Below are positions 36,161 through 47,129 of a stretch of DNA of 64,000 nt, in pieces. Source of the stretch: Deroplatys truncata (lineage: Eukaryota; Arthropoda; Insecta; Mantodea; Mantidae); the NCBI GenBank assembly GCA_030765065.1, contig CM060989.1:36199501-36263500 (forward strand), given 5' to 3'. Numbering within the stretch: position 1 is the stretch's first letter; every line of letters begins with the position of its first letter. The position numbers and the translations under genes were made by a program. The notes under the pieces were generated by a model. That model was not told where the DNA came from, did not search any database, and saw only the letters and a list, made by a program, of their open reading frames with translations.

Positions 36161-36689
36161 TTTCTCAACATACACTCTTGCTATTTCATATTTTCAGCAT
36201 TTACTTCTTAACCTAAGTAACCTACTGCTGTAACTCCAAAATTTACTAGCAATTACTCTGCCTAGTGAGAATAATGCATATTTTATTCATACTACAATCA
36301 AGTAAATTCTCTGCAACTGAGTAGTAAGCAAACTAGTGCTCCATTTGGAGAAATGGCTCTCAAACTAAGCAAAAATGCCAGATTTTATTCATGCCAATGC
36401 GAGTAACTGCTCCAGAATTGGAAGCCAAAAGGAATTGCTCATTTTTTTATTCATATTAACCATTATCTGCAGATTCTACTTTGTGTAGCTCCATCTCTTA
36501 TTTTCTTACTGTTTTTCACTCTCTCTTTGTGTCTTTCTCTTTTACTTTCTCCCACTATCTTCCTTTCCATTCTATCTTCTATTCTCTTTCTCTCCCTCTC
36601 TGTCACCTTCTTTCCATCTATCTCTACCCATCATTGTGCAACGTAATTCCATGTGATGTTTTGAAAACTGCCAATAAATCTGCTTTTTC

Positions 36690-38638
36690 TAGGTGTTAAT
36701 AAAAATTAAAACATAAGAAAAGGTGTAACAGTACATATATAGGGAATGCAGCCTAATTCAGGTTACTAAAAACCAAAGATGATTGATGCAACATATCTGG
36801 GCAGTCAGTATTCTAACTTGTGCCACTAGATATATAACCAGAGAAATCATCAGACAACCTATTTACAAAAGACACACTATTTCAGTCTTCTGCTAGTATA
36901 AAGTTTCACTGTCATATATACTGCTCTGTAATATTATTTTCTTCGGTGCAGAGGTTTGATCATCACCTTCCTTCTCCGTCATAATCACTGAATACCTATA
37001 ATCTGGATGCATCTTAAGTCTTAAATTAAGCCCTGAACCATGCTATGGACTTGGTTTATGTAACATGTGTATGTTATTAAGTGTTGCAAATCACTGTACT
37101 GTAATACAGGGTGAGCCAAAAAACTATGAACCGGCTGTGCAGTGTTTTTCCTGTCTGTGTCCTCGGCGCTTGCCGCTGTCTGCCACTATCATAGAAAGGT
37201 GAGGATGAAACCATACATTTTTAAAACTACTTTTAAAGGCTTTACTTACCAACTTTATGAAAGGAAATGCTGAAACTGGCCACCATCGTTGTCCATACAT
37301 GTTTTGGCACCATCACTCGCCGTAGTTCACATTGAGAAATGCTGGCAATTTCCTGGCAGATATTTTGTGTGGCCTTGTCTTCTATACTTTGTTTTAAGTT
37401 ACCCCAGAGATAGAAATTGCAGAGGGTTAGGTTGGGGGTCCGAGCGGGCCACAAATCTATACTAATAATTCTGTCCTCAAACATACTTTTAATTGTTCTC
37501 ATCGGATTATTGGCCGTATAAGCTGTTGCAGAGTCTTGTTGAAAAAAGGCAACATCACGCTCTCTGGCTGTTAATTCTCTAAAAAGAAGTAGGGCAAAGT
37601 ATGGGCTTCAACTGTTGACTCGAAAAAAATTGGCAAGTGATGAATAGTTTCCTAAAGAGGTGCCAAATATGTATGGACAACATCGGTCGACTTTTTCAGC
37701 ATCTCCTTTCATAAAGTTGGTAAGTAAAGCCTTTAAAAGTAGTTTTAAAAATGTTGTATGGTTTCATCCGTGTCTTTCTATGATAACGGCAGACTGCAAC
37801 GAGTGCCAAGGATGTGGACAGGAAAAACACTGCGCAGCCAGTTCATAGTTTTTTGGCTCTCCCTGTATATACTGCTCTGTAATAGTTTTTTCTTTGGTGC
37901 AGAGGTTTGGCCATCACCTTCCTTCACTGAATACCTATAACCTGGATGCACCTAATTAAGCAGTGAACCATACTATGGACTTAGTTTATATAACATGTGT
38001 ATGTTATTAAACCTAGCAAATCACTGTACTGTAATAGTATAAAGAACAACTTATAGTTGCATTTTTAATATGATTTCGGCGTACTTACCTAAACCAAACA
38101 ATTAAAATTTCTTGGTTCTCTTCTTTCTCTAAAAATAAAACCCCACTCAAACCTACAATGCTTATACCAAAAATTGCAAAAACAGTTCAAATTTCTAATT
38201 AACTGCAAAGCTAAGACTTCATAATTAATAGTAGCCTAATAACCTAACCTAATAATAATTAATAATTAAATGCTTGTATAACTAGCCTGATTAATATAAT
38301 TATAACTAATCTAATATTATATATATAATAAGATAAAATTAATATTATAATCAATGCGTCAGTTGGTGACTAAATGATTGCTACACAAAATAATAGCATG
38401 ATGACTAAATGGTCGACATGCAAAGCACAAACACCTCTGAATATAAAAGCAGGATAGCAATGTAACAAATACAGTATAACTAACCTTCCCAATACCTGTA
38501 ACGGGTGCATATTTGTAGAGGAGTTGCCAGTTATGAATGGAACCCAACAACCCAAATATCAGATTCATGACTTCTCATAATGGTGGAAAAATGTCAAAAT
38601 TGCACTTTAGTAACCTCTTACATATTGTAACCTCTATA
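36690..38638 (-). repeat. Family D repeat, copy 2, interrupted by a Tc1/mariner foldback
   Basis: Inverse of the repeat at 13872. Blocks are 36690-37106 and 37866-38638. Segment 36915-37106 and segment 37866-38035 are both copies of the same part of D (TATATACTGCTCTGTAATA to ATCACTGTACTGTAATA), so the inserted transposon is flanked by a ~170-bp direct duplication instead of only TA. The exon-like segment with GTAAGTACG donor is conserved at about 38085-38145. Confidence 0.65.
37107..37865. mobile_element. Tc1/mariner foldback with transposase remnant
   Basis: Ends CAGGGTGAGCCAAAAAACTA and its inverse TTTTTTGGCTCTCCCTG, TA at 37105-37106 and 37866-37867. Minus-strand codons (37502-37242) give DLWPARTPNLTLCNFYLWGN and NICQEIASISQCELRRVM, the C-terminal third of a DUF4817-type transposase; the right arm carries the same tail on the plus strand. 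It has the same organisation as 2694-3167 but with a longer internal remnant. Confidence 0.75.
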
Positions 38639-38740
38639 TTTGTGTCTCTTTCATATGCTTGCAATGCAATTGGAGCTAAACAGTTTCATATAGTAGTGGT
38701 TTATGTACACAAGTAACAGTAACATTTTTTAGGAAAAATC

Positions 38741-39364
38741 TTATGTGAAGAATTCATATGACTTTCTCTACTCCCTCGTATAAAGTATTCTTACAAAAGC
38801 TTTTACTTCTACCTACTTCTAATCCAGTAAACTTTCATGAATACATAGATGTAAGAAGTATACAGTAGGCTAAAGCAAGATTTTTAAAAAGTGGGTCGCT
38901 ATTTGATGACTTTGAAATTCCTTGCAAAAGCAAAGAAAGAAAAAAAACGAATAGTGACTTACTACTTGAAAGAACTATAAATATTTGACAATTCAAACAA
39001 ATAACTTTTCCGAAATGGTTAACGCCATATAAAAAAACATTGACATAAGTTGTGTCCTTTAACAAGATCTACTTTTGTTGTGTAGTAAAATTTTGTATAT
39101 CGCTTATGGTTTACCATTTATACAAAGGCCATTGAGAATAAAGAGAACTTCACAGGCTATTCACAGAAACTTCAAGATATATGTTTTATTTGTCATGCAA
39201 ATATCTTAAAAATATAGTCATGCTGTTCACAGTCACGTATTGTTTTTCTAAAACAATTTTTATTTGGGGACCTCAAAACGTGTATTTCCAATGAAATCTA
39301 TGTCAACTTTTTGAGTGGAATGCAATGCTTCCTCTACGTACTATAATTTAATAATAGAGAAAAA
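38741..39364 (+). mobile_element. HEL-B copy 11, internally deleted
   Basis: The 5' end TGAAGAATTCATATGACTTT precedes TCTCTACTCC. The body reaches the ATATCTTAAAAATAT block and then jumps to GTTCACAGTCACG. It ends CTCTACGTACTATAATTTAA then TAATAGAGAAAAATGG. Confidence 0.55.
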
Positions 39365-39910
39365 TGGAAATAGAATCATGATTCTGTGAACCATTAGAAC
39401 CCAAACCACCTTTGCAGCAAGTAATTAAGATGCCATATAGCCTATTTCCTAAGTGTGACCAAGATATATTATCTTACTAAGTTTCATAACAGTTTATTTG
39501 ACTATTCTTATATGTAAAGTGTGCAGACACACACTGACCTCAGATGTCCAACCTTGTTAAAGCATATTTTGTATTAGTTGATACAAAGCTTTGGCTTTTC
39601 TATGGACAGTAAATGCTTGCTCTACTAATTTTATACAATGAGTACAACCAAGCATATCAACAGCAACAACTGTGACCTGCAGGAAATACTGTCAGATTAC
39701 TACAGAGAATAAATTTTGAATTGCACTTCAGGCTTCATAAATTGATGCTAGATAAATTTAACCAAAAAGTATTAATTTCTCTTATCGTGGATTAGCAATA
39801 CTCTTTTATTAGCCTCCATACTCAGTTTGCATTATTACATAAATAATACATCTGCTAAAGGTGATGATGCATTCTTTCAATGAGCTCCGAATTTTCATTT
39901 GTAAATCAAC

Positions 39911-40065
39911 AGTCCACCATGGAGTACTGGTAATCATGTTAACCTCTAGTTCCCACAGTTGGGGGTTCAAACCTGACAGAGGGCAATGAATTTTTTCCAG
40001 CTGTAAAAGTTCTTGACATAGCTTCCTTGGAAATGGAAGGCCATTGTTGTCGTGTAATGTAAACA
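39911..40065 (+). mobile_element. SINE S1 fragment
   Basis: A degenerate head (CCATGGAGTACTGGTAATCA) with a B-box GGGTTCAAACCTGACAGAGG and the start of the body; the 3' half is missing and a HEL copy follows. Confidence 0.6.
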
Positions 40066-40075
40066 GCTGGACTGT

Positions 40076-40557
40076 AGGGTTTTAACGAGTTCTACATTTT
40101 TTGTGTAGAAAAATTTTGTCTGTCTCTTATGGTTTACCGGTTATGCAAAAGCCGTTCAGAAAGAAGGGGACTTTAGGGGACATTCCCAGAAAATTCAAGA
40201 TAGACATTTTATTTGTCATGAAAATATCTTAAATGTATGATATTTTAATCAAAATCATTACAGACATTTTTGAGAAAATCAAAATTTTCGAAAAATGTTC
40301 TGTGTAAAGGGTAGTCTGGGACGGGGGATTTTCTTGAAAATCTTTGAAAGATATGAAATTAAATACCAAGTTTGGTATTATCCGACTTTTCATTTTTGAG
40401 TTATGCTGTTCAAGACATACAAACGGACCTTTTTGTAAAATTACTTTTTTGGATTCAGGGGGCCTCAAATCATGTATTTCAGTGAAATTTTGGTATCGAA
40501 ATTTTGCATGAAATGCAATACTTTCCCTATTTACTATACCTAGTAGAGAAAGTAAAA
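40076..40557 (+). mobile_element. HEL copy 12 (5'-truncated, A/B intermediate)
   Basis: Starts in the TTTTAACGAGTTCTACATTT block and ends in the hairpin region TATTTACTATACCTAGTAGA then GAAAGTAAAAA. The GT tract is reduced to CAAGACATACAAACGG. Confidence 0.6.
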
Positions 40558-41243
40558 ATACACTGGCAGGTATTACTTAATGGAGTTATGTTTGAGTTTG
40601 TTTAATAACTTGCCTAATAATGAACAAATATTGTTACTAACAAAGGATAAAAAGGAATTAAAAAGTGGCTTTCTAACAATTTATACATATAAAGATACAA
40701 AGGTTGGGGACACCTGGCATGCCATGATCTACAGAGATCTAGTGCAGTTATCACCTCCCAGGAGGAAAACATGAAGTGACGGAATCATACAGGAGGCTAC
40801 AGGCCACAGAGACTCGCGGAAGTCCCTAATATTTCCTGCTCGAAGACCCGTCCCACTACTGCAGCTGCTCATAGAGGGCCATGAACGACTAGTTCAACCA
40901 AGCAAGCATCCGCGGCATCTGTCCGGCACCGCCTCACGCCACGAAACCTTGAAGCACACCTGAAACATGAGATGCAAACGGAATGAAAGGGAAATAATGG
41001 AAAGGAAATCGTGGTGCATCAGAAACTTCTCCAGTGTGGTCCTCCGTGGTGTAGTGGTTACCATGCTAGCCTCTAGTTCCCGAGGGCGATGGATTTTTTC
41101 GGCCTAAAAATCCTTAGCATGGCTTCCTTCGGAAGGGAAGTAAAGCCGGTGGTTCCGTGTCGTAGCTTTACGGCACGTAAAAGAGCCTCAAGCCTGATAA
41201 AGAGGCCTCTGAGCAAAATTACCGGTTTCTCACGCCCAATATA

Positions 41244-42639
41244 TAGGGTGATTTATAAAGAACTGACACATTTCTTTCTTTAATTATTCTGTGTAGCGAA
41301 TCGGAAAACTTCTGAATGCGATGTGAGTATGTGAACTTGTTTTCCAGCACTTATTCTAGAGTGATTTATGAAGAACCGATACATTTCTATTTTTAATTAT
41401 TGTGTTAGAAATTCACTCAATGCCCCCAATTTTAAAACCAAATTAAGCAGAATGTTCTGGAGTATCGATTACCTGTCACTAGATGCGCAGATGTTCACGT
41501 TTTATTCGTAATTGTTAGGTTTATTGTCGGACTGTTTTTGAGATTTTGTTCTGGTCAACGTGAAAATGTAGTACACATTAAATGAATGACTCTTCCTTGT
41601 AAAGCAATACTGGATTACGAATTCAATTACAGCTACTCAAAGGGCATACCAGAGAGAATTTGGTGTTCGGAATCCTCCCCAAAGAAACACATTACTGGAA
41701 CTGGTAAACAAATTGGAAACAACTGGATCTCTGGTAAGTGAAAAGGGCAAAACTCGTTCATCTAGGTTTCCCACGGTTGTTGACGTAAGAGCACGCCTGG
41801 ATCAGTCACCCAAAAAATCATTAAGACGTTTGTCGCAGGACACATGGTACAGCTACTCAATGTGTCAGAGAGCTGTGAAAAGTGCAGGCCTAAAGCCGTA
41901 TAGGATTACGGTTGTCCATGAGTTACAGGAACCAGATAAGGATAGACGACTGAATTATTGTCGTTGGTTTCAGGCGTTCATTGTGCAAAGTCCTGCCATA
42001 TTGTCCATCACATGGTTCACAGGTGAAGCATGGTTCCATTTATCCGGCTATGTGAACTCAATTGGGCCAGCAAAAATCCACATGTTATTCATGAAGCACC
42101 TATGCACCCGGTTAAAATCGGAGTTTGGTGCGCAATATCCGCGCACAGAATAGTGGACCAATTTTTTTTTTATATATAACAATATGAACACTGCAGAGTA
42201 CCGACGGATTTTCATGGAGTTTGCTGAGCACCTAGACGATGTAGAGCTGAGTCAAGAATATTTTCAGCAGGACGGCGCTACATGCCATACATCAAATGAA
42301 TCCATGACACTAATTGCAAGTTTCTTTGACGACCGGACAATTTGCAAGATCCTGTGGCCACCGAGATCTCCTATGGGATTACTTAAAAGACTGGGTTTAT
42401 GCCACACGTCCCCAGACATTGGACGATCTGAAGCACATTACATAGGAGATTCAAGCTATTGAATGAACGACGTGTTGAGTTGTGCCTTATGCAGGATGGA
42501 GGACATTTTCAACATTTGCTATAGAGGTAAATAATCTCTCAACATTCCTCTGCATTTCAGGTATAATAAGTTATCGCTAGCATAACTCGTTTTGAAACAA
42601 TTAAAGAAATAAATGTGTTACTCTTCATAAATCACCCTG
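41244..42639 (+). mobile_element. Tc1/mariner element, near complete but inactive
   Basis: 1396 bp with ~40-bp terminal inverted repeats beginning AGGGTGATTTAT(A/G)AAGA, inserted at TA (41242-41243 and 42640-42641). A second TIR-like copy lies just inside the left end (about 41353-41401), giving a subterminal direct repeat. The interior holds a broken transposase. Confidence 0.85.
41640..42527 (+). pseudogene. Tc1/mariner transposase pseudogene (DUF4817-type)
   Basis: An HTH-like N-terminus (QREFGVRNPPQRNTLLELVN, KLETTGSLVSEKGKTRSSRF) is followed by the linker DKDRRLNYCRWFQAF and the first catalytic block. There the family's Asp in FTDEAWFHLSG is Gly (FTGEAWFHLSG, near 42020). The second block is intact (FQQDGATCHTS at about 42260), then LWPPRSP and the terminal GGHFQHLL near 42510. 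At least one frame break lies between 42120 and 42184 and another after 42370. The catalytic Asp loss and frameshifts mean no active transposase. Confidence 0.85.
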
Positions 42640-43049
42640 TAGAATGGGACGCTAACGGTCATAGCAGTTAAAGAGCTCCATAAATAAAACTAAAAAAAAA
42701 CTCTCCAGCATTCGCCGACCGACCAGAGAAAACCATGAAAAACCCAAGGTCAGGGAATCGAACCCGGGGTTTTTATTAAAGTAGGTTTTTAGTGTTTATT
42801 AACATTAAAATCCATATTTATGAATTTTGGCAGTTTTCTTTCTTTTTTCACAGATGGGTATCCTTAAGTGAGATTATGTAAACGTTCCTCTCACCCTTTG
42901 CTGTATTTAAATACTTTATAATTATTATAGTTAAAACTCCTTAGTCCTTATATGTGATTTAGACACGTTTCATGATGAATAGTGCTTAATGCTTTCTCTT
43001 TTTTAAATTGAAATGGCAAATTTGTATTAAACAACAAACTGCGCATATT

Positions 43050-43066
43050 TTTACTTTCTCTACTAC

Positions 43067-43115
<49 letters not shown>

Positions 43116-43642
43116 TAAGTAGGGGAAGTACTGTATTTCACCCAAAAATTCGATACCAAGTTTTCACCGGAAATATATGTTTGGAGGCCCCCTGAATCCC
43201 AAAAAAGCATTTTTGTAAACATGTCCGTGTGTCTGTGTCTGTAAACAGCATAACTCAGAAACGAACAGTCGGATAAACACCAATCTTGGTATTTAGGTTC
43301 AGTATCTTTCAGAGATGCAACACGAAGGTTTTCAAGAAAATCCCCCCACCCCAGATTACCCTTTACATGGAACATTTTTCGAAAATTTTAATGTTCTCAG
43401 AAATGGCTCTAACGATTTTGATTAAAATATCATATGTCCTGGACATGCAATGAGAATGGACTGTGCCACATAGCAGCCAGCTCTTAAAATATTTGACTAT
43501 CGCTTAAACCCTACCATATTCCCCTTGCACCTACAAGAAAATTAGCAATAAGATTAACATCTCGATTAACATGAAGCATATGGCGAATAAGCGTTTGTAC
43601 AAGAGTAAAGAAAGTCATGTGAGTGTAACACATCAGATTTTT
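43050..43642 (-). mobile_element. HEL-A copy 7, with (TA)22 inside the terminal hairpin
   Basis: Left end ACTTTCTCTACTACG then a 45-nt TA run (43068-43112) then TTAGTAAGTAGGGGAAG, so the loop of the terminal palindrome has expanded. The GTGTGTCTGTGTCTGT tract is at about 43227. The middle is deleted (ATATCATATG runs into TCCTGGACATGC at 43437). Right end AGAAAGTCATGTGAGTG, then TAACACATCAGA. Confidence 0.8.
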
Positions 43643-44145
43643 CATATTGTTTTTGGAAGTAATATGACGAATTGGAGTGCTTTACAAAGGAAAAATATCC
43701 CTGCTGAAGGCAGAGCCCAATAAATGAAATTTACGTCACAGCCGATAAGGTTGTGTGCTAGAGTATCGGCGCTCGGCTTCGCCCGGGCGTTTGCATCTCA
43801 AAACTGAGAAAGAATCAAAGAACAGAAAAGCGACGTTTCACATGTACTATCAGTAGTAAACAGAAACGTTTAATCTTAGCTGATTCATGCGATCAGGTCC
43901 AATATAGCGAATTAAAACCGGAAAGTAGCATAATAGTGCATCCGTAATAAGTGATGAAGACGATGTTGTTATCCGGCTCTTCGCAACATAAAAGGAGATT
44001 TCATAGCGCCAGTGCAACGCAATTGAGCAGTTCCGCTGGTTCGACACGGCGAAACGACCGTGCAAATCGAAGTGCAAGTCTTAATAGCGTGTACAGATTC
44101 AGAACCAGGTAACAGTTCATAATGCAGTAACCTAACAGAGCATGT

Positions 44146-44227
44146 GGTAGCGTGGCCGAGCGGTCTAAGGCGCTGGTTTAAGGCACCAGTCTCTTCGGAG
44201 GCGTGGGTTCGAATCCCACCGCTGCCA
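44146..44227 (+). tRNA. trnL-AAG: tRNA-Leu (AAG)
   Basis: An 82-nt class II tRNA. The 7-bp acceptor stem GGTAGCG/CGCTGCC has one G-U pair and discriminator A at 44227. The anticodon stem is CTGGT/ACCAG with a 7-nt loop; the anticodon AAG lies at 44180-44182, decoding CUU. The long variable arm (CTCTTCGGAG) is the leucine hallmark. The T arm holds a perfect B box (GGTTCGAATCC), and the A box is GTGGCCGAGCGG. All stems pair, so this looks functional rather than a SINE head. It lies inside an intron of the kelch-like gene on the same strand but is transcribed independently by RNA polymerase III. Confidence 0.95.
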
Positions 44228-44231
44228 GTAC

Positions 44232-44240
44232 TTTTTTTTT
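44232..44240 (+). terminator. RNA polymerase III terminator of tRNA-Leu
   Basis: A run of nine T's starts five bases after the tRNA discriminator, the standard Pol III stop signal. Confidence 0.85.
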
Positions 44241-44374
44241 ATTGCAGAAATTTGTTATTCAACATTACATTATTGAAAATATGTCCGAAGTCTTAGAATT
44301 AGATACCTGCGGCCTTATTTATTTTGATATTAGAATGGCATTTCGCATGGGTTCGTAGCGATTATTTATTGACT

Positions 44375-45737
44375 TATCTTTATTTTTTTATTTATTTAAA
44401 TTCCCCGTTCGATTTCAGTACAGAAATATTGGCTTCTCAACAATACAATTATTAGTACCAAAAGAATAGGTCTAATTAGATGTAATACACAAATCCTAAT
44501 TTCTTACATAAGTAGGCACCTAAACTAAATTTTGGAATTGTAACACGGTATATTCTATAACAAAGCTTATAAACTAATTCATTTCTAGATATTCTTCCAC
44601 TGAATTAGGAATTTTTTCAAATCTTTTTTGAAGACTATTAATACAATAACATATAAAATATAAAAGTAAAAACCAAAAAAGAATCATAATGGTCACTATA
44701 GTACATAATGAAAAGTTTTGATACAAATACAATTGAAACGTGAAATCTGTAGATATTATTCATATAAATACACGTATAATAACAAAGGATTAAATACAAG
44801 TCTGCTATCTTACAGCTAACAATGATATTCGAAATATGGAGAAAAATTCTTGAGTACTATAGAAACTATGACTTATTAGAAATCTTTTTGCATCTCTTCT
44901 GATTTTTTTTTTTTTATCCTTACATTTTATTTTCTCAGTTATGTGTGATTACCTTTATGTAAAATGGAGTTAACTCTTTTAGTAAATCTGGAACCTTGTA
45001 AATGTATTTTATTGCTGTTCCTTGTTTTATGATCATGTACTGTATTATTCATCCAAAAATCTTGAATGTTGTTATTTATGAAACAAGCAGTTTCTAAAAT
45101 ATATAAGCAGGGTAAGGTTAGTATGTTGTTTTCCTTAAAATAGGTTTTACAGTGAGTGATGTTATTTATACTAAACATCTTTCTTATTATTTTCTTTTGC
45201 GCTACCAAAAGAGTTTTTATTTCCGTGGAAGAACCCCATATGAAAATTCCATAAGCAAGAGCAGATTCTACATAAGAAAAATATATCATTTTTAGTGTCT
45301 GTATATTACAAATATTTTTTAATTCATATATCATATAGTGTGCTTTATTAATTTTTGAAGTAACGTTATGAATATGCTGTTTCCAGGTTAAGAATTTATC
45401 AATTGTTACCCCCAAAAATTTGATCTCATGGACATAAAGTATTTCATCATTATTATATGTAATTTTAGGTGCTACACTTGTGCCACTTCTACCAGATATG
45501 CTATTTGCATGCAGTGCGATTTTTTAGTATTATGCATCAGCTTGTTGGAGCAGAGCCATTGGATCATATTTGTCTTTAGAGTATCTGCTTGACTTTGCAA
45601 TTCTAAATAACTACATCGCTGAATTATAATGTTAGTATCATCTGCATATAATATGGTTTCAGCATGTGGAATATTTAATGGCAAGTCATTTGTATAAATT
45701 ATGAAAAGTAGAGGTCCAAGAATAGAACCTTATTTCC
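44375..45737 (-). pseudogene. Jockey/CR1-like LINE reverse transcriptase fragment
   Basis: The minus strand begins GSILGPLLFIIYTNDLPLNI, runs into the catalytic ETILYADDTNIIIQ (the YADD box), a frame break near 45475, then GVTIDKFLTWKQHIHNVTSK and SYVESALAYGIFIWGSSTEI, and ends ILTLPCLYILETACFINNNI. This is the palm-thumb part of a non-LTR reverse transcriptase, 5'-truncated. The downstream part (44640-44375) does not match the plus-strand copy of the same 3' end at 47130, so the tail is probably a second LINE fragment. Confidence 0.8.
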
Positions 45738-45836
45738 AAATTAAAACAAATAATGGAAATAAATTGCCTGATAAGTAATTTTATTCAATTCGACTGTTTC
45801 AAAATTTCAAAAATCATTATTTTATCAGGTCAGTTT

Positions 45837-46993
45837 AAAAACTCTACCCATAGCTACCTAGTAGGTGGAATTGTTTTCCACCCAGAAATATGTTTCCAAG
45901 AATTCACCAAAAATACATGTTTTGAGGCCCCTGAATAAAAGAAATTAGAGAAAGGTCCATGTGTGTGTGTGTGTATCAGCAGCATAACTCAAAAAAACAA
46001 AAGGATGGATAAACAGGAAACTTGGTATTTAAGTACAGCATTATCCAAGGATGTGGCACAATGATTTTCAAGAAAATGTTCCCAGCTCAAACCATCCTTT
46101 ACATGCAAAATTTCCGTTTAATTCAATTTTCTGAAAAATAGCTCTTAACATTTTTTATTAAAATACCATACGTTTAAGATATTTGCATCATGCCCGTACC
46201 CAGAAAAAAAATTCGGGAAGGGTTTTCCACAAGTAGATTTAAACTTAACAGTACTCCACACAGTTACCATGTACCTACTCCATATTATATAGACGTTACA
46301 TGGATAAGAAAATTGCTTGGAGATATTATATAGACAAGAAAAACTCGCCAGAATGAGAATATTGCACCTTACAGCATAAAACATGGAGACTGCTTCGAAA
46401 ACCGGAATGTATGGTCACCTTACCTATGTAAGGCGACGATATTGTGTCCCTTTTTCTTGTAAATGTGCTTCTAGCAATAGACTTACTGTTATCTAACGAC
46501 ATTTTACATATGAATTTAAATAAATAAAACTGTCAGAAGTTTGGGGGGGGGGGTTGAACCCTAAAAAAAAACTCTAAATACGACCCTGATTTGCATGACA
46601 TATAAAATATATCATTTGGATTTCTCAAAATAGTCTGTGAATTCCTCTTCATTCTGAATGACTTTTGTATAATTGGTAAACTGTAAGAGATAGGCAACTT
46701 ACTACAGAAAAATGTAGATCTTGTTAGAGCACAAAAGTTTATGTAAAATAAATTTTTTTTGCAGGTTAACCATTTCTGGGATATTCTTTGATATTGGTTT
46801 GAATTTTTAAGCATGAAATTTCAAAACCATCACATATTGATTTTGTTTTATAAAAATTTGACTATTTCTGTATCCTTTATACCTACAAAGAGTGTTTATC
46901 TCTGTAAACAAAATGTAAATACCTACAAAAATAAGCTTTTATAAGAGTAGTTTGTAGAAGAGTAGAGAAAGTCATGTGAATGCAACGCATCAG
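45837..46993 (-). mobile_element. HEL-B copy 13, interrupted by a hAT MITE
   Basis: The hairpin region is at left (CTCTACCCATAGCTACCTAG), with a GTGTGTGTGTGTGTAT tract at about 45960. The copy is split at ATTTGCAT (46181) and resumes at 46589; 5' end at right (GTAGAGAAAGTCATGTGAAT, then GCAACGCATCAG). Confidence 0.7.
46189..46588 (-). mobile_element. hAT-type MITE copy 1 with perfect 8-bp target duplication
   Basis: 400 bp. Left end CATGCCCGTACCCAG; right end, inverted, CAGGGTCGTATTTAGAG. The flanks are ATTTGCAT at 46181-46188 and 46589-46596. The interior has no transposase. The inverse copy is at 47551-47948. Confidence 0.9.
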
Positions 46994-47129
46994 GGGCCTG
47001 TTTCATAAAGCTTTTACACTAATATTATTAGTAAGAAAGCAATAATATTAGCTAATAATATTACCATTCCACTCCATAGACTTACAGTTAATAATATTAG
47101 TTATTTCCAGATGAATAATACAATAAATA

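Larger units (their letters stand above)
41037..42701 (+). mobile_element. SINE S1, interrupted by a Tc1/mariner element
   Basis: The left block 41037-41243 has the head GGTCCTCCGTGGTGTAGTGG (the B-box region is damaged) and most of the body to ACGCCCAATATA; the right block 42640-42701 resumes TAGAATGGGACGCTAACGGT and ends CATAAATAAAAC. It inserted into SINE S3 and was itself hit by the DNA transposon. Confidence 0.8.
40770..42770 (-). mobile_element. SINE S3, interrupted by SINE S1
   Basis: The tRNA-like B box is at the right (minus strand CCCCGGGTTCGATTCCCTGA, then CCTTGGGTTTTTCATGG). The body runs to about 42702, is interrupted, and continues at 41036 down to about 40770. The break carries CTCCAG on both sides, consistent with the target duplication of the inserted S1. 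The A box lies beyond 42770 and was not found, so the head is truncated. Confidence 0.5.
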
